Of a DNA stretch of 64,000 bases, positions 13,145 to 24,791 are shown piece by piece. Position numbers and translations under genes: made by a program. Source of the stretch: Oreocharis arfaki. Its lineage: Eukaryota > Chordata > Aves > Passeriformes > Paramythiidae. Under the pieces are notes generated by a model, which searched no databases, was not told the DNA's origin, and saw only the letters and a program-made list of their open reading frames with translations. The stretch covers positions 558,001 to 622,000 of the forward strand of contig VZRR01011618.1 in the NCBI GenBank assembly GCA_013398015.1, given 5' to 3'. Every line of letters starts with the position of its first letter. The stretch's first letter is position 1.

Positions 13145-14253
13145 AGAAGGACCAGAGATGTGCAGCTACGCTTGCAGACACCAACCCCCAGCTGTAGGGA
13201 CAGTGCCCAGGCACTTTAGGCCTGGCTTGTGTTCAAAGCCTTTGAACCCAGCTCAGCTGCAAGCCAAGTAGCACATCTGGCCACAGCTGTAGATGCTGTA
13301 GTTCAGGGAAAAAAAAGGCAAATGAGGCTACATTCACTGTCCTAGATAAACTATGGAGTGTAAAAACTTAGGGTATGATTCACAGGAAACTTAGAAACTC
13401 AGCTTCAGATTCCATTATCACAGTTTAACCTCCCCCTCCTTCCCCCCTCCAATTCTGGTACTAATGGTCATCATTTTTCAACTAAATTCTTCATTTTAGG
13501 GTGACTAGGATAAACGTATAAATACAACATAGCCACACACCAAGACAAGCATCCCACAGTAATTCAATCACCTCTCAAACCAGAGCGATGTGGGTATTTA
13601 TTTTAGCCACCCAACTCCAGAAATGTGAATTTTGAAATGGAAGCACACTAGAAGAGCTGAGAAGTTTCTCTCCCTCAAGAAAAACTCCATGTGTTACCTG
13701 TATGGGGGCAAGGCAGTTCAAGTCATTCTCTTCCTCTATGCTGGCTGTGGTTACACACACCAGAGCCCTTGTCTGGCTTTCCAGGCATGGGCAGAACTCC
13801 TAAAGGATCCATGCAAACAGTCTGCAACTCAGAGTGAGAGACAAACAGTTTTGCACCCTTTTTTTGTTCACCCACAGGAGGCAACAGACTTGTAACCAGG
13901 ATTACAATTGAGTCAATGTCAAAAATAGCAAGACTCCAAGAATCTGTTCCCCAAGTTTCTTACCGAGGTATGCCATCCCATATCATCTTCCAGCAATCTC
14001 TGCTACCAGCCTGACTTGAGAGTGAGATATGTCTTGCTGCTGGTTGATGCAGCTCTAAAATGGGAAATTACATTTTCCTGTTTCACAGAAGTTTGGTTAA
14101 ACTGAACATATTTGGCTTTGTAAAATACATCAAGATGAAAGATGTTCCTCAGGTGAAAAATACTAAATGTTTCTCTTCAATTAAGAACACAGGGTCTAGA
14201 AATCCAAAATTTGTTTGGGGATATTCTAAAGGATTAGACTCTTAAGATTCATT

Positions 14254-14268
14254 AAAAAAAAAAAAAAA
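14254..14268 (+). repeat. Poly-A run (A15)
   Basis: Fifteen consecutive A residues. No element body with matching target duplications is evident, so it is recorded only as a homopolymer. Confidence 0.8.
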
Positions 14269-14924
14269 GGAGAAAAACTGGTTGCACATATGCTTCATCA
14301 TAAAAGTATTTATCTGACCTACAGCCAAAACCATTTTATCTCTGTAAGCAATCCTTAAACACTGCAGAATGCATTCACTGCTTTCATTACCAAATTACTT
14401 TTTAAGAGTTCAGCAGGTAATTGAAGTTCCAAATGTCTTAAAATGGTTTGGCAATGCTGAGATTTCCTAGTGGACTTGCTATCCAAGAACTTTAGAGGGA
14501 AAAAATCAGCTGGATACTAAATATATACCCTAAAATAAGATGGGATTCAAATTACACTAAGACGCAGGCTTTTAAGGAGGGAGAATGTTTTATATGAAGA
14601 GTGAAGCTCTGCTCAGAGGAGGTTCCACAATGTTGAAGCTCCAAGCTCATATTCAAAAAGTCCTGTGAATTTTTCAAAGACACTGTGTTGGCCTAAATCT
14701 GTTCCTACTGAACTCAAGGCCTGTTAATTTCGACAGAAAACTAATTAGGACAATGCTGTCCCATATACTTTGTACTATTTAACAGATGACTGTTAAAAAC
14801 AGAGGGCTCTAAAACCTTTTTCCTAGATAAAAAACATTTTGTGGATTACCTTTCCTGCTCAGCAGGAACAGTGACAGGAACGGGCCTAAATCTGTTCCCC
14901 ACACCAAAGTCCTCTGCATTCCCC

Positions 14925-15010
14925 CGAGGCTGCGGCGCTCGGTGGCAGGGGCAGGAGGGCCACGAGCAGCACGAAGCCTGCAGGCTGGGCAGGCAGCTGC
15001 CAGCTCCAGA
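14925..15010. other. Small GC-rich patch
   Basis: A run of about 85 bases with several CpGs ('gaggctgcggcgctcgg', 'ccacgagcagcacgaag') stands out from AT-rich surroundings. It is too short for a CpG island. No start codon or splice pair persuades me that it is an exon. Confidence 0.4.
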
Positions 15011-16439
15011 GGTCTAATGAGGACTCTTGCCCCAGCTACATCAATAGCTTTTGGCAAACCATTTTCTGCCTCAGTTCCTCACATTTATGGAGTGGAGATG
15101 ATGACAGTGTTCTGTGTTTGTAACTGTTATATGCACTGCTTTAAGTGCTATTATTTTACAGGGCTTTTTATCCACAGCCAATTACCCAACTCTCAGAGGG
15201 AAACTGAGGCACAGAGCAACACTAATCGCCCAATGTCATCCAGTAGGCCAGAGCAGAAGCAGGGTCTTCATAGCCAGAATTTTACATTATTCTCTCAACT
15301 TATCTACAATCTTGGTATTACAAGGTGAAAATTAGTTTGCTGTTTGTCCAGCACTGTCAGATGGCACGATACTTGCTTACTTCTGCTAACACTGCTGTTC
15401 AGCTGGCTTGTTGTTGCTCTTGTTCCTGCAGAGAAACATAATATTAGATTTGTAAAATCACACTGTATGCGAAGACACTGTGATGGTAAATGCAGGATTA
15501 CTGTCTCACTGCAGGCTCCAACAGCAGGGAAAGCTGGTGATGATGTGGGCTGCTCACAGGCTAACACAAGAAGCTTTAATGATGACAAGGGGAACACAGA
15601 ACAAGAACACCAAGAGCTTTACTTTTCACAGCAGCAATCTTTTCTCTTAGGATTACTCCTAGGCAAAAAAAAAATCCTCGTTCTGCAACGGATCCGTTTT
15701 CACAGCAAGGGGATAACTGATATTTAAGATGAACAAGAATGACTGAGGAACCTTCTGGTCGGGCATAGAACAGAAGAGGTTGGATGCATGAAATTAAAAT
15801 CCTGGATTCCCCTATCCAAATTATGGTTCCCACCCAAAAAGGTACAACTGTCTCAGCTTACAGGAATGCAGCACTCCTTACTGCTTTATGCCCACTTACT
15901 GCCTTACTGCTGAGACATTTCTGTTGCAACACTACCACTTGCAAATGGAACTTGGGGATACCCACAACTGCAGGATGAACGTTTCTGGCTGCACCTAGAT
16001 GCACCGACAGCAGGAAAGTAAACCCTTAGAAGTATCAATTGAGCTGTCTGTCAGGTAAAGCATGCCAGACTTTTCCTCAAGGAGCCTTAGGAAAGTTACA
16101 CATGCAGAAGCACGAGAGCTCTTGTTAGCAGAGCTTGCAATTCAGCTGCTGCACCCTAATTTAACACTGTAAGAACACGACACACAAAACAGCAGAAGAG
16201 GGCTGAGATATTGGGAACTCAATTCCAGTCAGCACCAGAAAAAATACCTGTTGATTTGGGATGCTGGAGACAATCAATGCCTGCCTTTCCCCTTCTTTTC
16301 ATAGAAGGTGTTCCCTCACAAGTTTCTTACCAAGCAGGGAAAGTAAGGGAGCTCTGTCTGACCAACACATGGTACTTAAGCATTTATTGAGTTCTTTAAT
16401 AACAATAACATCGTTGTAAAATAACATTTTCCAGCTCCT

Positions 16440-16645
16440 CTCGTGCTGCAGACTGCAGCGCACTTTGCCATCTGAAACAATGAGCGCTGACGTGCTGGAC
16501 CCACGTGCAGCTGGACAGGAAGAGCTGAAGATCCAAGGAGGTTTCCTTTAGGCACAGAGGCCGGGCCGTGACGCAGGGGAAGCCCGTGTGTTCCCGGACG
16601 GCTCTGGGAGCAGCCGGGAAGGATGGGGTGCCTGGACATGGTGTC
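16440..16645. other. CpG-containing GC-rich patch
   Basis: About 200 bases with raised GC and more CpGs than the flanks ('gagcgctgacgtgctgg', 'ggccgggccgtgacgcag', 'cccggacgg'). Two overlapping minus-strand frames cross it, but neither resembles a known protein. It could be an alternative promoter, an enhancer or a decayed GC-rich insertion. Confidence 0.35.
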
Positions 16646-18356
16646 TGCATGTGCTGTTCCTGACACAGCTGCCAGAGACTGTGTTTATTTTACCTTAACT
16701 AAAGCAAGGGACGTTATGCAAAGACAAGCAGAGGTGCTAAGAATATCATCTTCACGCTGAAGCCCTATGGAAGAGTCACACATACCAATCACCTCTCAAA
16801 ATGAAAATGCAGCAATTATCGCAGTCAAATTCAGCAACTACTCATGCACATCAGCACTGCAAAACATAACCACACAGTTGAAGAGTGGAAAAGCAAAACA
16901 AGAATATAGCTACCCCAACAGGAATCTGGGCAAGACATAGAGATGCACACTTCCTTTCCAGAAATTGCACAGGGAATGCCTTATTTGCACCAACAGCTTC
17001 AAAACCATGGACCTCAAGCCTTAACTTCAAAAAAAGTGCACTTCTAATATCTAAGTGCCATTTAGGAGCTCAAATGGATGGGTGCCAACAAGAGAGCCCT
17101 TAGCACCTACTCATCCATGGAGGCTTTCTATCTAAAAATCCCATTTGTCAGCAGAGTCTCAGCAGGACTTCAGTATGATAAAAACCTCCATGCCAAGTCC
17201 TAAACTCACAAATTAACATATTCATTTACTTATCCATGTGTAAAAGTGTGTCACTTAGACAGCTTTCCTGAGCATCAATACCTAATCCAAAGCCATCCAT
17301 TACAGCTTTCCCGTTTCTTCCTGGATTGAGAATCAACTCAAGTTACTTCAGCACAACTGAAATATTGTGTAGAATTATACAATAGAAATACTAAGACAGT
17401 TTAAAGAGACTGAGTACAAGGTTTATATTCACTCCTGCATGCTGAATGCCTCCTACCAGGAAGTACAAGCCCAGGCTGGCGCCCACCAAAATCCCATTGT
17501 AAATCTCCTGTGCCACTGATGTTAAGAGGAGCTATGCAAGGACCTGTCCAGACAAGGCATCAGGGACTGATTCTGCTTGGCTTTCTGGATCAAGGCTGTT
17601 CAAATTTCATTCAAATTTCATTCTCAGCTGTAGCTGAGAGGTCTGGATGTTTGGTGTTTTAAGGTCTTAACATAGTACCTGTACCTGTAACTCCATAACA
17701 AAATTAAGGATGAATCTTCTGTAAACTCGTGCATAGAATCTTTGGTCATAGAGGATTTTTTAACTTTTTTTTTTAAAGATAGTCAAAATAAGTGTAATAA
17801 TGTTTCATAAAGGATGACAGCCCCAACCCCAGACTCCCACCGCTTGAAGGGAAACAGGACAGCCAAGAAACTGCTATGTAACAAGTTTTATTTTCCTCAG
17901 CAGAAGATCTGCAACTTTCCACTATTGACACAGGATTAAGAATGGAGAGAATAATTTGGTACTGTCTGATACAGAAAGCAGATAGGATTGCAGTGGCAGA
18001 ACAGCACACAGGGACACTCCTGCGGTCCAGGCTGCAGCAACGTAACACATGGGTGCTCAACACCAGCTCAAATCAGGTCATAAAATCCAATTCATCAGAA
18101 TAACCTTTTAAAAATAGATTGCTAGAGTTAGTTTCCTCTGGAACCTAAATGCTTCAGACTCCTGCCTGAGCCACTGTTTGCAAGGTATCCTCACACCAAA
18201 AAGAAAAGTAATGTCTAGGGAGGTTTAAATGCAGTTCCTGGAACACTTCTCAGGAAAAATACACACAGAGATTGGAAGAGCGAAAAGGGAGCCAGGAGAG
18301 GAGATCCCTCCAGAAGTCATTAGCTGCAGTGCTAACACAGCTGCATGTCAGATTTA

Positions 18357-18433
18357 CAAAAAAAAAAAAAAAAAACAACAACAACAAAAACCCAAAACAA
18401 ACAAACAACAACAAAAAAAAGCCAAAAAAACCC
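18357..18433. repeat. A-rich / (CAA)n low-complexity run
   Basis: About 18 consecutive A residues are followed by CAACAACAACAA and mixed A/C repeats. The Lys/Asn/Gln-rich and Phe-rich translations across it on the two strands are composition artefacts. Confidence 0.85.
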
Positions 18434-18711
18434 TTTTGTCTTGCTTGCACCCTTAGTCTCCCCCTTCGCATTATCCTGTTAGTTTCAAGATTTGCAGTTG
18501 AAATTGTATAAAGTCTCTGTCTTGACCGCTTGACATTCATCTACTTTGTGTGCAAACAGAGGTCGCTGCACATCCCAGGAGCAGGACAAGAGGAAAAGGA
18601 GTGACAGACTCTCTCAAAAAGGAGTGATAGCACTCTCTCATTCCGTACAACTAATTGGAGGCCCATTCGGATCGAGGACATCTAGAAAACAGAGCCAGGG
18701 CATGGGTTTGA

Positions 18712-18895
18712 TACTTCTTGTCATGAGGGACACAAAACTGGACACAGGATTCGAGGTGCCTCACCAGTGTCAAGTACAGGGGATTAATCACTTCCCTGGT
18801 CCCACTGGCCATGCTATTTCCAACACAAGCCAGGATGCCACCAACCTCCTTGGCTACCTGGGCACGCTGCCAATTCATGGCAGCCCTCACAGTGC
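18712..18895 (-). mobile_element. CR1 LINE internal fragment
   Basis: Read on the minus strand, this matches an avian CR1 segment upstream of the 3' end. Landmarks on the plus strand are 'aaactggacacagg', 'gaggtgcctcaccagtgtc', 'aagtacaggggattaatcac', 'ttccctggtcccactgg' and 'caagccaggatgcca'. It abuts the LTR that follows. The plus-strand frame at 18546-19094 runs across both elements and is therefore not a gene. Confidence 0.85.
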
Positions 18896-19389
18896 TGTGC
18901 TTTGCACTAGTAGCTATAAAGGTGTTGATAACACACCAGTGTTTTGGCTACTGCTGAGCAGAGCTTGCAGCACCACCACTGTCTCTCCCACATTCCCTCC
19001 CTTACCAGCAGGCTTGAGAACGGACACAGCCAGGACAGCTGACCGAAACAAACTAAGGGGACATTCCATAGTGTATGATGTCTGCTTAGCATAAAAGCTA
19101 AGAGAAAGGAGGAAGAAAGGGGGTCATTTGTTATTTAAGACTCTTGTCTTCTGGAGCAACCACTATGCACACCGAAGCCCTGCTTCCCGGGAATTGGTGG
19201 TACATTCCCTGCTCATGGGAAGTAGACCAAAATATTTGGTTTTCCTTTGCTTCCACGTGCAACCTTTGCTTTTTCTTTATCAAGCTGCCTTCATCTTGAT
19301 CCATGAGGGGTTTTTTTCCATCTTATTTTCTTCCCCCCGGCCTAAAGAGGAGAGTGACAGAGTGGCTTGATGGGCACCAGCCACAGGCA
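18896..19389 (+). mobile_element. Solo LTR of an avian ERV-L-type endogenous retrovirus
   Basis: The order of landmarks matches an abundant avian ERV-L-type LTR, recognised from memory. They include 'gttgataacac', 'actgctgagcagagcttgc', 'ggacacagccaggacagctg', a TATA-like CATAAAAG at 19090-19097, 'agccctgcttcccgggaatt', 'catgggaagtag' and a T-rich stretch with 'ctttatcaagctgcc'. Its TG start (near 18896) and CA end (near 19389) are approximate. The start appears to lack a few tens of bases and the copy is well diverged. No gag, pol or env sequence flanks it and no obvious target duplication remains, so it is an old solo LTR, broken as a provirus. It may still supply promoter motifs. Confidence 0.8.
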
Positions 19390-22300
19390 TTTACAGGAGG
19401 AAGAGCGCTCCCACACGAATCTCTACAGGCCTCAAACTGATGACCACTGCCTGAGCTATAACTCCCATAGCTTCTGTCTCTAAAGATAACTTCCAAAGAG
19501 GAAACTTTCCTTTGTCTATAGATTCCCAAAGGAAGAGGCAATGTGACTTTCTGTTTGTCAGTGTGAAAATTACTCTTTGGAGTAGCACCTAATTAGAAGT
19601 CTCCGCAGTTGTCTCATTCACACGTTACATGGAGAACATTACTGGGCAAACATAGGAGGGATGTGCAATCAATCAGTGCTCTTCAGAAGGCCACAGGTAT
19701 TTATTCTACCCTGGACAATGCCACATTAAGCAAACATTGGGAATAGCAACACACAGGTTCTACATTTGCTAGATATAGACCAAGAGGAAAACGTACGAGG
19801 AATAATGAGACCAAGAAAAGGAAATCGTATACCATGGTTATAGCTCTATTAAACTCAGCTGCCAGAACCAGTCAGGAGGTACCACCTCATGCCCCGAGTA
19901 ACTAACAGGGTCATGGGAGATATCCACAACATAAACTTCATGGTAGGGTGGTTGACTGCAGCAAAAAGGGACCTGGCTCTTGTAAACAACAACAAAGCAG
20001 GATCAGAGCTGTAAATGGCTCCTGACAGCACTCTCTTCATGGAGAGATCTCTGTGAAATATGGAATACATTAGCAAACCTGGGCTGGAAAGCAAAGCATT
20101 CTTAGGTAGGTGGAATTTTGTAATAGCATGTCATTAAATCTCTCTTACATTTAGTATTTAATAGATGTAACTTTCACAGCAGCACGCTCATTACCAAAAA
20201 GGCACAGGGACCTTACCAAACAGCGAGCAGAACAGACCCAGAGCCCAAGTGCCTTCTTTTGGGAGTGTTTGGGTACCACGGTGATGAGCAAGATCATGTG
20301 GATGTCTTAACACATTGAATTGGAAATATCCTTACTCTGCGACCAGTCTTCTTTGGCCCTATCCCCACACAAGTCTGTCAGCTGAACATGAGCCAAAATT
20401 TCTGCCTGTGTCAATTACTGTAGCTCTTCTGCTGTCACTGGCATTGGGCCATTTTTTATACCAGCTGTGGCTCTGACCTATGTATATTTAAAAATAGGGT
20501 CAAGTGTAATAGAAATCTTAAAACCATTTGACTTCGTGGTGTGGACATAGGCAAGGTGTGTTAATCTCATTTCCAGGACTAAGGCCAAGAAGTACAACCT
20601 GTCTGAAGAAGGACACCTGCATCCATAAATAGGCACCCACACCAAGTGGTTTAAGAAGAGACGAGTGTTTGCACATCTCTCTGATTTCACTTGTCACTTC
20701 AGCAAGAACTTTTGAAAATCCTATAGTAAAACGGGATTGGTGTGCTTTTCCTGGCTCATGCCCTGCCAACAGAAGGTGAAGCCATTAAGTGCTTTGTCAG
20801 GGTTTGCTCTACCATCAGGACATGGGTTTCTCAAGAACATGGGCACTAAGTCCATACAACCTCAAGAAAACCACTCACTACAGCTTTGGGCCTGATTCTC
20901 CCCTTTTTGTAGATGAGACTTCCCTATTTTACACAAAGACTGCAAAATTTAAGAAAGTGCTCTGAAATGCCATACTAATTCTGTGTATTATCTCTAATTA
21001 CTGTTATCTACATTAGCACTGCACACCAAGAGGAGCTGAGGATGGCTGAGCCACGCAAAGAAATTATTGTTCACTCTGCTGTATGTCAAGCACTTCTTGA
21101 TTTTGGAGGTGGATGCTGTAGAAACTTTCCCTTTGTCTACCTGAGAAAGAACCTACCAGTCATTGGAATTGTGTTTGAACAATTGCAAATGAGCATATTA
21201 AGGCCCCCAGGCTGAACCATCATGATGGAGCTGAAGCTGGAACAAACACTGAAATCAATCTCAATCACAGCAACCAGGTCTAAGCTGCCAGTAACACCTT
21301 ACTGCACAGCTCAATGGTGAAGACAATCAGCTTTAAAAAAAACCCAAAATCTTTTCCTATTATAAGGACTTATATGCTGGGAAGTGTCATTTTTACAAAC
21401 TCCCATTACCACATGGATCAGTTTCAATTGATTTAAACTCATCCAATCAGGGTTTCCTCTCCAGTTTCAGCATCAGAGGTGTTTTAACTAAGACACTGTT
21501 AAAAACTTTCTCCTGGCTCAAATGGTTCAAGACCATTTCATTAAGGATTTGATAAATAACCTGAAGCAGCAGACAGATTACAGACTAGCAGGAATCTGTA
21601 CGAGATAGGTGACCTATTTAACACTCCAGCTAACTTTCGAGCAAGACTGAGTTGAATAGGAGCAAGCTGTTAACAGGAGATTCACACACCTTAGATCTAA
21701 GTCCTCGAAGCTCACAAGATCATTACTATTTACCCGGTAGGCCTGACTTTCTCCTTCGGACTAAATTTATCTGAATGCTTCAGACTGACTCAATTAGCAT
21801 CACTCCTGAACTCTCTGCCTCGGCACAGAAAAGCAGAGCAGGAAAGCTAAATTGCTGCAAACAGAGTGGCAGTCAGATCCAAGGAGATCGGCTCTCCATG
21901 ACATATTTCTGCGAACAAGAGGCATTAAACATGAAGCAGAACATGCAAGGATTTTGGCTCTGTGTCTTTACTTCACATGGAAACGCCTTCTCTTCACAGC
22001 ATCAAAGCAAGGCAGGCATCTGGTGCACCACTATTAAAAGACTGCAGCGTGATAATAGTCTTCAGCGGTGAGGGGCATGTAGAAGAGAAAACCTTGCTAT
22101 TTCTCCTGTGCTTTGTCATAGTTCTTATGGCTGCCTTACCCAGACTGAGCACGGAACACGCACAGGCTTTGCCTGTTCCTTCCTTCCACTACGTACCCAG
22201 GCAACCTTTATATTTTTTTTCTCTAGTGTGTCAGAAAACCTACCTTTGGCTTTCTATCCCAAAAGCTACAACTCCAATCAAACCCCTTATTGTCTCATTC

Positions 22301-23533
22301 CTGTGATTTCCTCTGGCTTCTGACCTTCCCCACACCGACATCATCGGCTTTCCTTCCACGGAGGATGCAGGCTGTGATCCCTTTCTCAGCCAAGTGCCCT
22401 CCAGTTCTGAAGTGCTCTCTTTGGTAACTCTATGGCATTCTTCCATGCTTTCCCTACAATTTTCTCATTTCTTCCCTATCTTTCTGCTTGTACCTTATCC
22501 TCAGCCATTTCTTCTGCTCTGCAGCCAGTGCTTGACTCCGTAACTCCTCAGGCTTGTCCTTCAGACGTGTTTAAAAACAAAAGTAAAACATGAATCTTTG
22601 GTTAAATGAATTCAGTCCACTTGACAGCTTTTATCATAAGCACTCAATGGCAAGGATCATCTTTTTGTTCAGTGTTCCCACAGCATCTGCTTCAGAAGGA
22701 ACTAATCAATGACTGAGACAGCAATACAAATAATAAACCCTGGTAGAGAACCATCATAGCATTATGACAATATCATAGGTCCTACAGGAGGGCAGCCCAG
22801 CTGGAAGTCTTATTGCATACACTCACAATTTTTTGAATATTCTCAAGCACCTACAGCTTCAAAAGCTGTGCAGACTGACAGGTACAGCACTTGAATGGCC
22901 TGCTGAAAACCAAAGGCAACTTGCTGAAAGTTTTCATCTGGAGTCTCCACTACACTTGTCCCGTGGGAAAAGACAGTAGTAAACAGTGGAAAAGAAACAC
23001 AGTCCAGATATTTCCTCAGAAAGTAAATCTGCTTCTACAGAGAACTGCATATTTCTTGCTAGCTATTATTTTTAACCTCTTGCAGATTTATTTTTACTAC
23101 AATTTAAATGTATCTGTTATATGCCATAACATTATTATTATGGGAGACACTAAAATAGCAAAGTATTCTAGGCACTTGATACCATTTTACAGAACAGGGA
23201 ATTACAGCCAACAATGACTTGACTTCTGCTCACTGCAGCAGCCACCAACGCTTGTGACCCCCCCCTTTCAGCCTTACTTCTTACAGCTCCTCTGTGGAGT
23301 TACTCCCAAAGTCATGGTGTGCCTTCTCTTGCTGTTTAACTGGTTGTGGGGAGGGAGAGGGGCAGCGAGAGGAAAAAATGAACGAAAATTAATCCCATTT
23401 ATTAGGATGAACTTCTGATTTCTGCTACCAGGCTGTGGACACAGCTTTGGGCTCACAACCCACAGCTTGAAGCTGCTGAAGCCATCAGCTAAGCCTACAC
23501 ATCTCATACCAAAAACTACCTGGGATACCTTAG
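19390..23533. other. Unique noncoding DNA
   Basis: No recognisable gene or repeat. Reading frames are all under 115 codons and look random. The part near 20930-21030 is AT-rich with several TAAT-type homeodomain words and could be conserved noncoding sequence, but nothing specific supports that. Confidence 0.55.
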
Positions 23534-23915
23534 AAGCATAGAACAGTTTGGATTGAAAGGGCCCTTTAAAGGTCATCTATTCCAACACGCCCGCCACAAG
23601 TAGGGACATCTTCCACTGCCTCAAGTTACTCAGAGTCCCATCCAGGCTTCCAGGGATGGAGCATCCACAACTCCTCTGGGCAAACGGTTCAAGGGTTTTA
23701 TCATCCTCATTGTGAAAAATTCTTCCTTATCTCTAGTCTGAACCCACTCTCTTTTACTTTAAACATGATGCCTCCTGTCTTATTGCAACTGATTCTTTTT
23801 CTGAGCCTTCCCTTCTCCAGGCTGAAGAACGCCAGCTCTCTCAGCCTTGCCTAACAGGACAGGTGTCCAACTCCTCTGATCATTTTTATGGACCTAACCT
23901 CGAGGGGCTTTAATT
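23534..23915 (-). mobile_element. CR1 LINE 3' fragment
   Basis: On the plus strand it begins near 'agcatagaacagtttggatt' and continues through 'ggtcatctattccaac', 'cagggatggagcatcc', 'acaactcctctgggcaa', 'aattcttccttatctctagtc', 'ttctccaggctgaaga' and 'agctctctcagccttgc'. This is the reverse complement of a diverged avian CR1 3' end. It is 5' truncated and has no coding capacity. Confidence 0.9.
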
Positions 23916-24424
23916 CCGTTTTTCACTGAATTGTTTTAAATAAGCAAAAGTTTGTTTGCGCAAGGGTCTCAGGCTTTGGCTTCATAAGACCAAGAAAACA
24001 CATTTAAATAAATAAATTCCATCTTTGATAATCAGCTTAGCTTTTCAATGCTCCAACACTGAGGAACACCTCTTCTTATCAAGTCAAGCTACGGTGGATC
24101 ATAACTTTCCACTCGTGACAAACACAGTTGGCAAAGCTCTTTGTGTTCAGCTTAGATGCTGTTTGGCACAATGGTCTGACAGAGATTTACAAGACCAGTG
24201 AAAAATATGCACTGCTAATTGTCCTAAGTGCCAAGCCAGTGCCTCTGGGGGCCATGCATTCACCTACCTTCCCATATAGTAACAGGATTTGGTCCCAGCT
24301 AATGAAGTGGACTTCACATCAACCAAGGAAAGACTTTAGTTAGGATGTCCTCCTTCTTCATTACCGAATGATATATTCATGGCAAAGCACTAAAGTTGAT
24401 AACATTTTTAAAATACAATTTTTC

Positions 24425-24790
24425 CGTAGTGTGGGGGATACAAGCCGCTAATCCCTGCAGATCTCCTTTTTCTCCCCCATTGCCCCCGTGGTTTATCATG
24501 TCCAATTAGCCATCTGCCATGCCCGCACTGCCATACAAAGGAAGCCCCCTCTCCTCCGCCGCAGCCCATCAGCGGGGTATTGTCCCTGCTGACAAACAAG
24601 AATCAGACACTATTGTTTCCAGCTGACGATGCTGCTCCCAAAGTAGGCTGCCAGTTGCCACTAAAACAGCAGGAGCACCAGGGTACGCTCCAGGAGGCAG
24701 GAGCCATGCCAGCAGCGCCAATATTACCGGGGAACCTATACAAAGCACTGTTTGAGATATATCTGTATAGAGAGAGATATATAGATATTT
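24425..24790. promoter_or_regulatory. Enhancer-like motif cluster (candidate)
   Basis: Unlike its AT-rich flanks, this block is balanced in composition and dense in developmental transcription-factor words. It has CAATTA at 24503-24508 followed by the E-box CATCTG at 24511-24516, ACAAAG near 24535, a Fox-like ACAAACAA near 24592, a Sox-like ATTGTTT near 24612 and the E-box CAGCTG at 24620-24625. It also holds a few CpGs. Short frames on both strands cross it with no protein-like content. Function is inferred only from motif density. Confidence 0.3.
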
Positions 24791-24791
24791 T
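24764..24791. repeat. Short GA/TA simple repeat
   Basis: AGAGAGAGATATATAGATAT-like sequence of about 28 bases at the end of the motif-dense block. Confidence 0.6.

Larger units (their letters stand above)
11448..18711. other. Noncoding DNA between CR1 copies
   Basis: No gene is recognisable. Overlapping minus-strand frames at 11820-12200 and 11983-12453 have no family resemblance and are probably chance. Apart from the foldback element, the poly-A run and two GC-richer patches listed separately, the sequence is ordinary unique DNA. A 7-bp perfect stem (CTCAGCT/AGCTGAG) lies at 17623-17638, next to an 11-bp tandem duplication at 17599-17621. Confidence 0.55.

Noticed and set aside
13964..14010. 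Minus-strand 47-base exon candidate (AGSRDCWKMIWDGIP)
   Set aside because: Its phase is incompatible with the neighbouring candidate at 13698-13744 and with the first exon; probably a decoy.
18546..19094. Plus-strand open frame of 182 codons
   Set aside because: It runs through antisense CR1 and into the LTR, so it is a repeat-derived chance frame.
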